Position numbers and translations under genes: made by a program
The notes under the pieces: generated by a model
Databases searched by the model: none
The model's input: only the letters and a program-made list of their open reading frames with translations
Told to the model about the DNA's origin: nothing
From: CAZGNZ01 sp964527215
Lineage (GTDB): Bacteria; Fidelibacterota; Marinisomatia; SCGC-AAA003-L08; JACNLC01
Direction of reading: 5' to 3'
DNA length: 64,000 nt
Assembly: GCA_964527215.1 (NCBI GenBank)
Contig: CAZGNZ010000001.1
Location: forward strand, 62,001 to 126,000
Part shown: in pieces, positions 36,508 through 45,272 of the stretch
Layout of the letters: each line of letters begins with the position of its first letter
How positions within the stretch are numbered: the stretch's first letter is position 1

Positions 36508-39417
36508 TTGAAGAAAACAGTACTGCTGACAGGATTAATGCTGATGCTTTTCAGATGTTCTGCAATCCCGGAAAACATTCAGATCGAACCAGCGGATTCC
36601 AAACATGCGCCTAAGACGGCTGTCGAAACGGAGGAAATAGATCATCCGGTTTCTCAGGATAGCGCTGCGACGGACGACCCGAAGCTTCGCCTTTGGGAAA
36701 ACCTGACGCTGCGCCAGAAGATTGCCCAGATGATCATGGTACGTGTTCGGGGAGATTTTTACAATAATGACAACTGGTATCGTGATGAACTGCGGCATTG
36801 GATTGAGGATGATGGGATCGGCGGAATTATTACATTTGGAGGCAGTGTCCACGGGACATTCCACAATATCCGGAATTTCCAGAGCTGGGCTTCCGTCCCG
36901 ATGCTGGTGGCGGCAGATTATGAAAGGGGAACCGGACAGTGGCTGGACGGCGGAACCCTGTTTCCACCCAACATGGCTGTGGCTGCCACCGGAGATTCGG
37001 AGAATGCCTACAGACAGGGGAAGGTTACGGCGGCAGAAGGCAAAGCCCTCGGCGTCCATATTACATTTTCTCCGGTGCTCGATGTCAACAACAATCCAGA
37101 GAATCCGATTATCAATTTCAGATCCTACAGTGACAGTCCCGGGATTGTAGCCGATTTTGGATCGGCTTTTATCAGGGGCGTTCAGGAAAACGGGATGATA
37201 GCCTGTGCCAAACATTTTCCAGGGCATGGAAACACGGCTGTGGACAGCCATACCAGCCTGCCTGTGATTCAAGGGTCCAGAAGCGAGCTCGAACAAATGG
37301 AACTGCTGCCGTTTCACAAATCTGTGGATGTCGGGGTGAAAATGATGATGATCGGACATCTTGCCATGCCGGGACTGGACCCAACCAACCGACCCGCAAC
37401 CCATTCGCCGCGGATAACCCGGGAACTCCTGCGCAATGAGTGGGGCTTTGACGGACTGATTGTTACGGACGGGATGGAAATGACCGGACTGACCAAAGAA
37501 GCCTGGGCGGGTGAATCGGCTGTCAGAACCGTCCTTGCAGGTGCTGATATCCTGCTGCTGCCCATGGATGTGCAGCAGACAATCGATGCCATTGAGCAGG
37601 CAGTTAAAGACGGTCGTATCAGTGAAGATCGGATCAATGAGTCCGTAACTCGAATCTGGGCCGCGAAGAGCAGCCAGGGACTTTTTTCGAATACGCCCTT
37701 TCCTGGATGGGAAAATGTGGAAAACAACGTTGGTATCCGGTCCCATCGTGAAACAGCAGAGCGAATCAGCCGGCAGTCCGTCACGGTTGTCAAACAGACA
37801 TCAAGCCTGCCGCTGAAACCGGAAAAAATCAAAAAACTGGGGCACATGATTCTTTCCATGGATGATGATGTGAAAGACCGGCTGCGTCCCTTTATCCGCG
37901 ATATTTCAAACACTCATGGAAACGTTGAGCAGGTATTTATCAATGAAGAAGTCAGTGAACTGCGAAGCCGTGAAGTACTGGACCGACTGAAGGCTTGTGA
38001 CCATGTACTGGTTACGCTTCTTGTTCGGATCAGGATGGATAAGGGGCTTGCGACCATCGATGACAGTCATGCTGAACTGATCCGAAAGCTGAATACGCTG
38101 AACATTCCAACCACGGTTGTTTCATTTGGAAGTCCGTATCTGAAGGACTATGATTTTGTCCCTACTTATATTTGCACCTATGGTTACGGCAGTGTATCCC
38201 AGTATGCCGCGGCAGATGCGGTTTGGGGACGGATAAATATCACTGGGAAACTGCCGGTAAATCTGAACAGCCGATATACCAGGGGCGTCACCGGTATGGA
38301 TGTGCCGCGCCGGTCATCGGCTTTTGTGCCGATCCGCGATTCCATAGATCTTGAAGCCGCAATGTCTGTTTTGGACAGTGCCGTCAGCGACAAAGTGTTT
38401 CCCGGAGCGCAGGTATTTATTTCCCGCCGCGGTGAACGGGTTTTCAGCGGAGGAATCGGGAATCATACTTACGAAACTGATGCACGGGAAGTGGATATTC
38501 ACAGCATATACGATGTGGCCTCGCTTACAAAAGTGCTGGCGACCACACCGGTTGTCATGAAACTTCTGAGCCGGAAGCGTATCGGTCTGGACCATACGGT
38601 ATCGCAATATTTCCCGCAGTTTTCGGGAAAGGGCAGGGAAGAGGTCACCCTGCGTCATCTTCTCACCCATTCGTCCGGACTGAAGGCGTATGAACGGTAC
38701 TATCTCAAATCCGGATTTGGAAGGGAAGAAATATTAAATGACATACTGAATCAGGAACTGGAATCCACCCCCGGAAGCCGCATGGTTTACAGTGATCTGG
38801 GTTTTTTACTGCTGGGTGCAGTTCTGGAAAAAGTTTCGGGAAAGTCCCTTGATCATCTTGCAGATACAAACGTGTTCAGCAAACTGGCAATGGAACACAC
38901 CTGTTATAATCCGGGATCGCGGGAGTTGGAGTTGATTGTGCCGACAGAATATGACAACACCGTCCGCAGGGGATTGGTTCACGGAACGGTCCATGATGAA
39001 AATGCCTATATTTTCGGCGGAAATGCCGCCCATGCCGGTGTCTTCAGCACGGCTGAGGATATTGGAAACTATGCCCAAATGCTGCTCAACAAAGGGACAT
39101 TTCTCGGCACCCGGATTTTCAGCGGATGGCAGGTCCAGCAATTTACCCGCCGGCAGAATATTCCTGTGGGATCAGAAAGGTGTCTTGGATGGGATACACC
39201 CTCCCGCAACGGACGCAGTTCAGCGGGCGATCATTTTTCAGAGCAGGCTTTCGGCCATCTTGGTTTCACAGGAACTTCACTCTGGATTGATCCTGAATAT
39301 GAAATCATTATTGTATTACTCACCAACCGGGTACATCCGACCAGAGAGAAGGAAGGGATTTACCAGGTCCGCCGGCGATTTCACAATGAAGTGATGAAAG
39401 CGCTGATGGTTGGCTGA
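36508..39417 (+). CDS. GH3 beta-N-acetylhexosaminidase fused to a class C beta-lactamase-like domain
   Basis: A bifunctional envelope enzyme of 969 residues. I choose TTG at 36508, which has GAGGA four bases ahead and opens with MKK and a signal peptide; the upstream ATG (36484) lacks a ribosome binding site. The cysteine in LMLMLFRC is a poor lipobox. The GH3/NagZ domain (about 50-385) has KHFPGHG (K235, H236) with the DSH acid/base loop and nucleophile D321 in VTDGME. A GH3 C-terminal domain follows (about 400-590), then a serine-hydrolase domain (about 605-969) with S672 and K675 in ASLTK, YSD in place of YSN, and a GFTG motif. Such fusions occur in Bacteroidota and probably cut GlcNAc and peptide parts of muropeptides. 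Confidence 0.9.
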   Translation: MKKTVLLTGLMLMLFRCSAIPENIQIEPADSKHAPKTAVETEEIDHPVSQDSAATDDPKLRLWENLTLRQKIAQMIMVRVRGDFYNNDNWYRDELRHWIEDDGIGGIITFGGSVHGTFHNIRNFQSWASVPMLVAADYERGTGQWLDGGTLFPPNMAVAATGDSENAYRQGKVTAAEGKALGVHITFSPVLDVNNNPENPIINFRSYSDSPGIVADFGSAFIRGVQENGMIACAKHFPGHGNTAVDSHTSLPVIQGSRSELEQMELLPFHKSVDVGVKMMMIGHLAMPGLDPTNRPATHSPRITRELLRNEWGFDGLIVTDGMEMTGLTKEAWAGESAVRTVLAGADILLLPMDVQQTIDAIEQAVKDGRISEDRINESVTRIWAAKSSQGLFSNTPFPGWENVENNVGIRSHRETAERISRQSVTVVKQTSSLPLKPEKIKKLGHMILSMDDDVKDRLRPFIRDISNTHGNVEQVFINEEVSELRSREVLDRLKACDHVLVTLLVRIRMDKGLATIDDSHAELIRKLNTLNIPTTVVSFGSPYLKDYDFVPTYICTYGYGSVSQYAAADAVWGRINITGKLPVNLNSRYTRGVTGMDVPRRSSAFVPIRDSIDLEAAMSVLDSAVSDKVFPGAQVFISRRGERVFSGGIGNHTYETDAREVDIHSIYDVASLTKVLATTPVVMKLLSRKRIGLDHTVSQYFPQFSGKGREEVTLRHLLTHSSGLKAYERYYLKSGFGREEILNDILNQELESTPGSRMVYSDLGFLLLGAVLEKVSGKSLDHLADTNVFSKLAMEHTCYNPGSRELELIVPTEYDNTVRRGLVHGTVHDENAYIFGGNAAHAGVFSTAEDIGNYAQMLLNKGTFLGTRIFSGWQVQQFTRRQNIPVGSERCLGWDTPSRNGRSSAGDHFSEQAFGHLGFTGTSLWIDPEYEIIIVLLTNRVHPTREKEGIYQVRRRFHNEVMKALMVG

Positions 39418-39465
39418 GTAAACCGTCAGATTTATAATTTTCGAAAGCTTGTTAAAGGATATACA

Positions 39466-39482
39466 GGAAAGGAGTCAGTATC
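39466..39482 (+). promoter_or_regulatory. Strong ribosome binding site pointing to an ATC start codon
   Basis: GGAAAGGAG (39466-39474) is a near-perfect Shine-Dalgarno sequence. Five bases later comes ATC (39480-39482), in frame with the symporter and opening a peptide (x)STVDILIIG that fits the family N terminus. The nearest conventional start, TTG at 39498, is 23 bases from the site. Confidence 0.6.
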
Positions 39483-40880
39483 AGTACAGTTGATATTTTG
39501 ATTATAGGTGTTTTCTTTACTGGCATCATGCTGTTTGGAATTTGGCAGAACCGCCTGAACAGAAGTCTGAGCGATTACTTTCTGGCCGGCCGCAAAATGC
39601 CCTGGATTACGGCAATGTTTTCCATTGTTGCGACTGAAACTTCAGTCCTCACTTTTATCAGCGTGCCCGGTCTGGCTTATCGACAGAACTGGTTCTTTCT
39701 GCAGTTGGCTCTCGGATATATTTTTGGAAGACTTCTTGTCAGCCGGTTTTTACTTCCGCAATATTTCAAAACCGGTGTTCAGTCCATTTATGAAGTTCTT
39801 GGTCAGCGTTTTGGCTCAGGTATCCAGAAAACCGCCAGCCTTGTTTTTCTGATCACCCGGGTGCTCGCCGACGGAGTCAGATTCCTGGCAACAGCCATTG
39901 TGGTACAGGTCATCACCGGGTGGACTATCCCGACCTGCATCCTTTTGATAGGGACCGTGACCTTGATTTATACCTTGATCGGCGGTATTCGAACGGTCCT
40001 GTGGATTGACAGTTTTCAGTTTGTGCTCTATCTCAGCGGTGCGGTCATCTCCATCATATTCATCCTGCTTCATTTACCGCCGGATTCTCATGAAATGCTA
40101 TTGGAAATGGCGGCTGCCGACCGGTTCAGCATGCTTCATCTGAACTTCAGTATTTTCACAGATGCCTGGTCTTTTCCCGGAGCTGTGATCGGCGGAGCTC
40201 TGTTGTCATTCGCTTCTCACGGTACCGACTACATGATGGTTCAGCGTGTGCTGTCATGCCGAAACCTCAATGATGCCCGCAAGGCAATGGTGGGCAGCGG
40301 TGTGTTCGTATTCATCCAGTTTGCACTGTTCCTGCTTACCGGTTCTCTGATCTATGTATTTCTGCAGGGGCAGACTCTGGATACGGACCGGGAATTTGCC
40401 TGGTTTATCGTACATCATTTGCCGGCAGGGCTGAAGGGCCTGCTGCTGGCAGGCGTACTGTCTGCAGCAATGTCCACTCTCAGTTCGTCTATCAATTCAC
40501 TGGCCTCAAGCACTGTGGTGGACTGGCTGAACAAACGAACAAGTCTGTCTGCATCCCGACTTATCAGTCTGATCTGGGGAGTAATTCTCATCTCAATCGC
40601 ACTGTTGTTTACCGACAATGATTCCGTAGTGGTAATTATCGGGCTGAAAATTGCATCCTTTACCTACGGCGGGTTACTGGGGCTGTTCATCTTAAGCCGG
40701 GTGAACCGGCCGTTTCATCCGATATCCCTGTCGGCGGGCCTGATAGCCGGCCTGCTGATCGTTTTTCTCCTGAATCAGATCGGTGCCGCGTGGACGATGT
40801 TCATCGGAATATCTGTCCTGATTAATCTGGGTGTGACATTTCTCTGTCAGTTTGTTTTGGATCGGCATGCTGAATCGTAA
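39480..40880 (+). CDS. Sodium:solute symporter (SSS) family transporter
   Basis: A sodium-coupled permease of about 466 residues with 12-13 helices. SSS signatures include SLSDYFLAGRKMPW after helix one, VATETSVLTFISVPG, and GGALLSFASHGTDYMMVQRVLS, the conserved sodium-binding region. The start is probably ATC at 39480 (see the ribosome binding site entry); a conventional TTG at 39498 would give 460 residues but has no site. In this gene neighbourhood the substrate is probably a muropeptide-derived sugar, like the MurT transporter described in Tannerella. It overlaps namZ by about 14 bases. Confidence 0.88.
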   Translation: MSTVDILIIGVFFTGIMLFGIWQNRLNRSLSDYFLAGRKMPWITAMFSIVATETSVLTFISVPGLAYRQNWFFLQLALGYIFGRLLVSRFLLPQYFKTGVQSIYEVLGQRFGSGIQKTASLVFLITRVLADGVRFLATAIVVQVITGWTIPTCILLIGTVTLIYTLIGGIRTVLWIDSFQFVLYLSGAVISIIFILLHLPPDSHEMLLEMAAADRFSMLHLNFSIFTDAWSFPGAVIGGALLSFASHGTDYMMVQRVLSCRNLNDARKAMVGSGVFVFIQFALFLLTGSLIYVFLQGQTLDTDREFAWFIVHHLPAGLKGLLLAGVLSAAMSTLSSSINSLASSTVVDWLNKRTSLSASRLISLIWGVILISIALLFTDNDSVVVIIGLKIASFTYGGLLGLFILSRVNRPFHPISLSAGLIAGLLIVFLLNQIGAAWTMFIGISVLINLGVTFLCQFVLDRHAES

Positions 40881-42186
40881 GCCTGGAAAGGTCCGGAAGG
40901 CTGGTATCAGATACCGTTCTGCAGCGCTCATCCTGTCAACTGCTTTTTTGATCCATGGCTGCCGGCCCGTTTTTCAGTCAACAGCCGTAATATCCCTGAA
41001 GACTGATTCCAGACAGGTTCAGACTGGACTGGATTTGCTGGCGGCATCGGATTTCAGTCTGATACGCGGCCGGGATCTGGGACTTGTGATCAATCATACC
41101 AGTGTCACCAGCGACGGCAGGCATATTCTGGATGTACTGCATGATGCTGAAGATGTACATGTAAAAACCGTTTTCACTCCAGAGCACGGTCTGAAAGGCC
41201 AGGCGGCCAACGGGGAGTGGATTGAGTACGATTCTGTTCTGAACGGGATACAGTTGGTGAGTTTATACGGAAAATCCCGTCTCCCGGATTCGGAACTGAT
41301 CAAATCGCTGGATCTGGTGATATTTGATATTCAGGATGTGGGTTCACGTTATTACACCTATGTGAGTACGCTGACCAATGTTATGCAGACTGCGGCAGAG
41401 ACAGGTACACCTGTGCTTGTTCTGGATCGTCCAAATCCTCTGGGCGGCCTGGCTGTTCGCGGTCCGGTGATGCAGGATGAGTATCAATCGTTTGTCGGGA
41501 TGCATCCTGTTCCGATTGTGCATGGATTAACCATGGGTGAATACGCCCTGATGATTAATGAACTGCAGTGGCTGAATAACGGCGTTCAGGCGGAACTTGG
41601 AATTGCAACCATGCAAAACTGGCATCGCGAGATAATATTTCCCGACATTGGAACAAAGTGGATTCCGCCATCGCCCAATATCCCTGATTTTGAAACTGCA
41701 TTTTTGTATCAGGGGCTCTGCCTTCTGGAAGGGACAAATCTCAGCGAAGGGCGCGGGACGGATCAGCCGTTCAAAATTTTTGGAGCCCCGTGGGTAATTC
41801 CTGAAGTGATACTGGCAAACCTTCCCCCCGATTGTACCCGGGGGATGCAGTTGGAGCCCATTTCCTTTACGCCTGTTTCAAAGCCGGGGAAAGCAGCGGC
41901 ACCCAAGTTTGAAAATGAGATATGCCATGGTTTGAAAATGCAAATTACCAACTTCAATTCTGCTGATCCTCTGTGTTTCACAATTTCGCTGCTTAAAATT
42001 GTGGCCGCAAAATTCCCGGGAAATTATGAAGTGCTGCCAAGCAGATATATTGATAATCTGTACGGCAGTTCGAAGTTAAGGCGCTTTCTGAAAATAAATG
42101 ATTCACGGCTAGACCTTGCAGACAGCTGGCAGTCTGATGAAACAGCCTTTGTCCGTCAACGGGAACCATTCCTGCTCTACAAATGA
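40867..42186 (+). CDS. namZ: NamZ-type exo-beta-N-acetylmuramidase (DUF1343, GH171) lipoprotein
   Basis: Family members release MurNAc from the non-reducing end of peptidoglycan fragments. The protein has 439 residues from the ATG at 40867 (a TTG five codons earlier is possible). A lipoprotein signal ends in FLIHGC (C32). The DUF1343 core is clear: GLVINHTSVTSDGRHILDVL, FTPEHGLKGQA, the FDIQDVGSRYYTYVSTL segment, LDRPNPLGG, TMGEYA, and LLEGTNLSEGRGTDQPF, which is typical of this family. It sits between the symporter and the MFS permease with overlaps on both sides, so the muramidase, uptake and second permease genes are co-translated. Confidence 0.9.
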   Translation: MLNRKPGKVRKAGIRYRSAALILSTAFLIHGCRPVFQSTAVISLKTDSRQVQTGLDLLAASDFSLIRGRDLGLVINHTSVTSDGRHILDVLHDAEDVHVKTVFTPEHGLKGQAANGEWIEYDSVLNGIQLVSLYGKSRLPDSELIKSLDLVIFDIQDVGSRYYTYVSTLTNVMQTAAETGTPVLVLDRPNPLGGLAVRGPVMQDEYQSFVGMHPVPIVHGLTMGEYALMINELQWLNNGVQAELGIATMQNWHREIIFPDIGTKWIPPSPNIPDFETAFLYQGLCLLEGTNLSEGRGTDQPFKIFGAPWVIPEVILANLPPDCTRGMQLEPISFTPVSKPGKAAAPKFENEICHGLKMQITNFNSADPLCFTISLLKIVAAKFPGNYEVLPSRYIDNLYGSSKLRRFLKINDSRLDLADSWQSDETAFVRQREPFLLYK

Positions 42187-43478
42187 TAAAAAACAGACAG
42201 CCACAGAAATTTAAGAATTCCGGTTCCTGCACCAGTCAGCGCTCCGTTCTTTCCTGGGCACTGTATGATTTTGCCGGTCAGCCCTTTGCCACGTTGATCG
42301 TTACATTCATCTACTCAACTTATTTTGCTTCATCCATTGCCCAGGACAGCGTTGTTGGCATGGCACTGTGGTCAAGAGCGGTTACCGTCACTGGTCTGGT
42401 TGTAGCAGTACTGTCTCCCATTATGGGAGCTTGGGCGGACTGCAGCGGATATCGAAAAAGGTTGTTCATATTCTGGACCTGGCTGACGATAACGGCCTGT
42501 TGTTTTTTGTTTTTTGCCGAACCGGGAATGATTATGACGGCACTGATCTGGTTCACGATTGGCAATATCAGTTTTGAGATGGGTATTGTCATCTGCAATG
42601 CTTACCTGCCTCATATTGCACCGACTGATAAAATGGGCAGGATTTCCGGGTTCGGATGGGGAATGGGATACGCGGGCGGACTGCTGGCTCTCTGGATTGC
42701 AATGACCGCTCTCATTAATCCGGAGACTCCCTGGTTTGGTTTTACAAAGGACAGCGGAGAACACATCCGCGCAGTAACTCTGCTGGCAGCCGGATGGTTT
42801 GCTGTTTTCAGTTTGCCGGCATTTCTCTGGGTGAGAGATTCCGGAAAGAGAGATCAGAAAGTCTCGAACTGCATTGGGGAAGCCCTGAAGCAGATCCGTA
42901 CGACCTGGCAGGAAGTCCGACAATATAAAACCGTGGTGCGATTCCTGACTGCCCGATTGTTTTATAATGACGGTCTCCTGACCATTTTTGCATTTGGCGG
43001 GATATTCGCTGCCGGGACATTGGGTTTTTCCATTGAGGAAATTTTTCTGTTTGGGATTGTCATCAATTTGACCGCTGGGATTGGAGCCCTGCTGATTGGC
43101 TTAGTCGATGACCATATTGGCAGCCGCAGAACCATTCTGCTCAGCACTGCAGGGTTGATCCTGGCAGTTGCAGCGGCCGTTCTCGCGAGGGAAAAATGGG
43201 TTTTCTGGGCTGCAGGAATCATTATTGGAATTTGCTCCGGACCCAATCAGGCGTCCAGCCGAGTACTGATGGCGAGACTCGCGCCGCCGGAAAAGATCAA
43301 CGAATTCTTTGGGTTTTATGCGCTGAGCGGAAAAGCAACTGCATTTGCCGGACCGCTGGTGCTTGGGATAATCACTGAATTGACGGGTTCACAACGACTT
43401 GGCGTTGCATCCATTTTGATGTTTCTGATCGTGGGATTTGTTCTCTTGTGGAACACAAAAACAGGCGCAGGTGACTGA
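42183..43478 (+). CDS. MFS transporter, UMF1-like
   Basis: A 431-residue, 12-helix permease. The opening VLSWALYDFAGQPFATLIVTF is the UMF1/Atg22-like signature (usually WALYDFANSAF), and GAWADCSGYRKR is the MFS loop 2-3 motif. UMF1 members are thought to export or import small metabolites such as amino acids; the substrate is unknown. The four-base overlap with namZ suggests a role in the salvage cluster, such as exporting or importing cell-wall breakdown products. It is not an AmpG orthologue by the motifs I can see. Confidence 0.87.
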   Translation: MIKNRQPQKFKNSGSCTSQRSVLSWALYDFAGQPFATLIVTFIYSTYFASSIAQDSVVGMALWSRAVTVTGLVVAVLSPIMGAWADCSGYRKRLFIFWTWLTITACCFLFFAEPGMIMTALIWFTIGNISFEMGIVICNAYLPHIAPTDKMGRISGFGWGMGYAGGLLALWIAMTALINPETPWFGFTKDSGEHIRAVTLLAAGWFAVFSLPAFLWVRDSGKRDQKVSNCIGEALKQIRTTWQEVRQYKTVVRFLTARLFYNDGLLTIFAFGGIFAAGTLGFSIEEIFLFGIVINLTAGIGALLIGLVDDHIGSRRTILLSTAGLILAVAAAVLAREKWVFWAAGIIIGICSGPNQASSRVLMARLAPPEKINEFFGFYALSGKATAFAGPLVLGIITELTGSQRLGVASILMFLIVGFVLLWNTKTGAGD

Positions 43479-43522
43479 ACTCAATGATTGTTACAAATTG
43501 CAAAATATCCCGATTTTGATCT

Positions 43523-43551
43523 TTGAATTCAGCCAGTCTGACTGCTAATAT
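43523..43551 (+). promoter_or_regulatory. Probable sigma70-type promoter of the small secreted protein gene
   Basis: TTGAAT (43523-43528), 17-base spacer, TAATAT (43546-43551). The predicted transcript would start about 35 bases before the TTG start codon at 43595, leaving room for the AGGAG site at 43582-43586. Confidence 0.55.
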
Positions 43552-43594
43552 TAAACGCTGAAATCATTATCCAAAATTGTCAGGAGAGTGTTCG

Positions 43595-43921
43595 TTGAGA
43601 CGAATTTTTGCGGTGGGACTTGTGGTACTGCTTTCTGTGTTGTTTATTGCCGGCAGTGCAACAAAAGATTATTCTACACAGGCGATAATATCTATACCCA
43701 ATCTTAGGACTCAGGAAATCAGCAGCGAAATTGAACGAGAATTCAGCTCGCTGTCTGCGGTTACTTTTTGCAAAGCATCTTTGCTGACACATTCTCTGAC
43801 CATCCAATATGATGACGAGAAACTGTCAAAGCCGGAAATAGAGAAGTGCCTGAAGAAATGGGGATGCAATCCCACAGATTATTCATTTAACAAGACCATC
43901 AATTTCCCGCCTGAAGAATAA
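43595..43921 (+). CDS. Small exported protein with ferredoxin-like (HMA-type) fold
   Basis: A 108-residue protein starting at TTG 43595, chosen because AGGAG lies eight bases ahead; an upstream in-frame codon at 43577 has no site and breaks the signal peptide. After a basic RR and a hydrophobic helix (about 6-22), the mature part shows the beta-alpha-beta pattern of heavy-metal-associated domains: a first strand AIISIPNLRT, a helix, SLLTHSLTIQYDDEKLS, and IEKCLKKWGC. The usual CxxC metal site is not at its normal place after the first strand, and single cysteines are scattered, so metal binding is doubtful. Confidence 0.65.
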   Translation: MRRIFAVGLVVLLSVLFIAGSATKDYSTQAIISIPNLRTQEISSEIEREFSSLSAVTFCKASLLTHSLTIQYDDEKLSKPEIEKCLKKWGCNPTDYSFNKTINFPPEE

Positions 43922-43986
43922 CTGACGGTCGTTTGCAGGCAGCCTTGATAACGATGTGCACTTTTGTGTGCAATGAAGAAGTTTGT

Positions 43987-45270
43987 CTATATATCTCCCT
44001 GTTTTACCTGAATTACACTGGTCAGACGCATTGCCCCGCTATTTTCTTGCCTGGTAGTTTTATAATCAACAAGAAGCTCACAGCCCTTGATATCGTGCAG
44101 GTTCAGATTGTTCGGGATTCTGTCCGTCAGACTCACAATTCCGCTGTATTTTTCCGATTCGCTCCACCAGTCAATTTTCACAACGCCTTCGGCCAATTCT
44201 TGCACTTCCCAAAACCGGCATTTCTGCTTGATGGATTTGGTTACCTGAACTGCTCTGATGAACCATTGATGAAATTCAGGATTCCGCGCTTTCACTGGCA
44301 AATCATATTCAAACAGGCTGGGAAGTACCGTTTCTCCAAACTCCTGTCCGCTGTAAATAAGATTTGGACCTGGAAGCAGAAGGCTGAAAAGAGTCCAGTC
44401 CCTCAGTCGCTGCGGCTCTTTAATACTGTGAGCAATTCGGGGGACATCATGGTTCTCAAGAAACCTCAACTTTAAAGCGCTTGCTGGGTAAAGTGCATCC
44501 TGATATTCCAGATACTTCAGGTATTCCTTAATTAATCGGCTGTCCTGAAATGCCGGCTGCAGAATTTCGAATCCGTCATAATCATATGTCAAATCAAATG
44601 CCTGGTGCAGTTCAGGATCGCTGTGACAGATAATATCTTGTCGGCGGGATTGACGTACGAATGACCGGTGAACACTTTCCGCCAGCCATATCAGATTGTA
44701 CCGGGCGTTCAAAGTTCGCCTTGCCTGTATCCAAAAATCCAATGGGACCAGTGAGGCCACATCACACCGGAATCCATCTACTCCCTGTTCTGCCCAATAC
44801 TCCAGTGTCTGTATCAAGTACTGACGTAACTCCGGTTTACTGAAATTCAAATCAAACACATCCGACCAATCCGGAACTTTGGATTTTGGCTGGCCCTGCC
44901 CATCGGTCAGATACCAGCTTGGATGCTGGTTTATCAGATGGTTGTCTCTGGCAGTGTGATTGAAAACCACGTCGATTATCATCAGCATTCCGCATTTATG
45001 TACTTGATTTACAAGTTCGCGGAAATCTTCAATGGTGCCAAGTTCCGGATCAACTTTTCGGTAATCCCGAATGGCATAGGGGCTGCCTTTTGATCCCTTG
45101 CGGTTTTCCACTCCGACAGGATAGTGGGGCATCAGCCAGAGAATGTCAGTCTGAAGTTCTTTTATCCTGGGCAAATCGGCTGTTACGTCACGCAGATGAT
45201 GTCCTGGACCATGGTTTCGGGGATAAACTTCATAAATCAGGGCCGATTTCAGAACCTTTTTTATGTTCAT
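43987..45270 (-). CDS. GH13 alpha-amylase family glycosidase
   Basis: A 427-residue glucan-active enzyme with a (beta/alpha)8 domain. Conserved region I is DVVFNH, region II GFRCDVAS with the nucleophile aspartate, region III WLAES with the acid/base glutamate, and region IV FLENHD. No signal peptide is seen, so it is cytoplasmic. The start at 45270 is preferred because AGG lies six bases ahead and the upstream codons are the end of the SRAP gene, whose stop is two bases away. It may act on maltodextrin or glycogen fragments. Confidence 0.9.
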   Translation of the reverse strand: MNIKKVLKSALIYEVYPRNHGPGHHLRDVTADLPRIKELQTDILWLMPHYPVGVENRKGSKGSPYAIRDYRKVDPELGTIEDFRELVNQVHKCGMLMIIDVVFNHTARDNHLINQHPSWYLTDGQGQPKSKVPDWSDVFDLNFSKPELRQYLIQTLEYWAEQGVDGFRCDVASLVPLDFWIQARRTLNARYNLIWLAESVHRSFVRQSRRQDIICHSDPELHQAFDLTYDYDGFEILQPAFQDSRLIKEYLKYLEYQDALYPASALKLRFLENHDVPRIAHSIKEPQRLRDWTLFSLLLPGPNLIYSGQEFGETVLPSLFEYDLPVKARNPEFHQWFIRAVQVTKSIKQKCRFWEVQELAEGVVKIDWWSESEKYSGIVSLTDRIPNNLNLHDIKGCELLVDYKTTRQENSGAMRLTSVIQVKQGDI

Positions 45271-45272
45271 TT

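Noticed and set aside
36535..37746. A 403-codon frame on the minus strand
   Set aside because: Antisense shadow of the GH3 domain, which has clear catalytic motifs on the plus strand.
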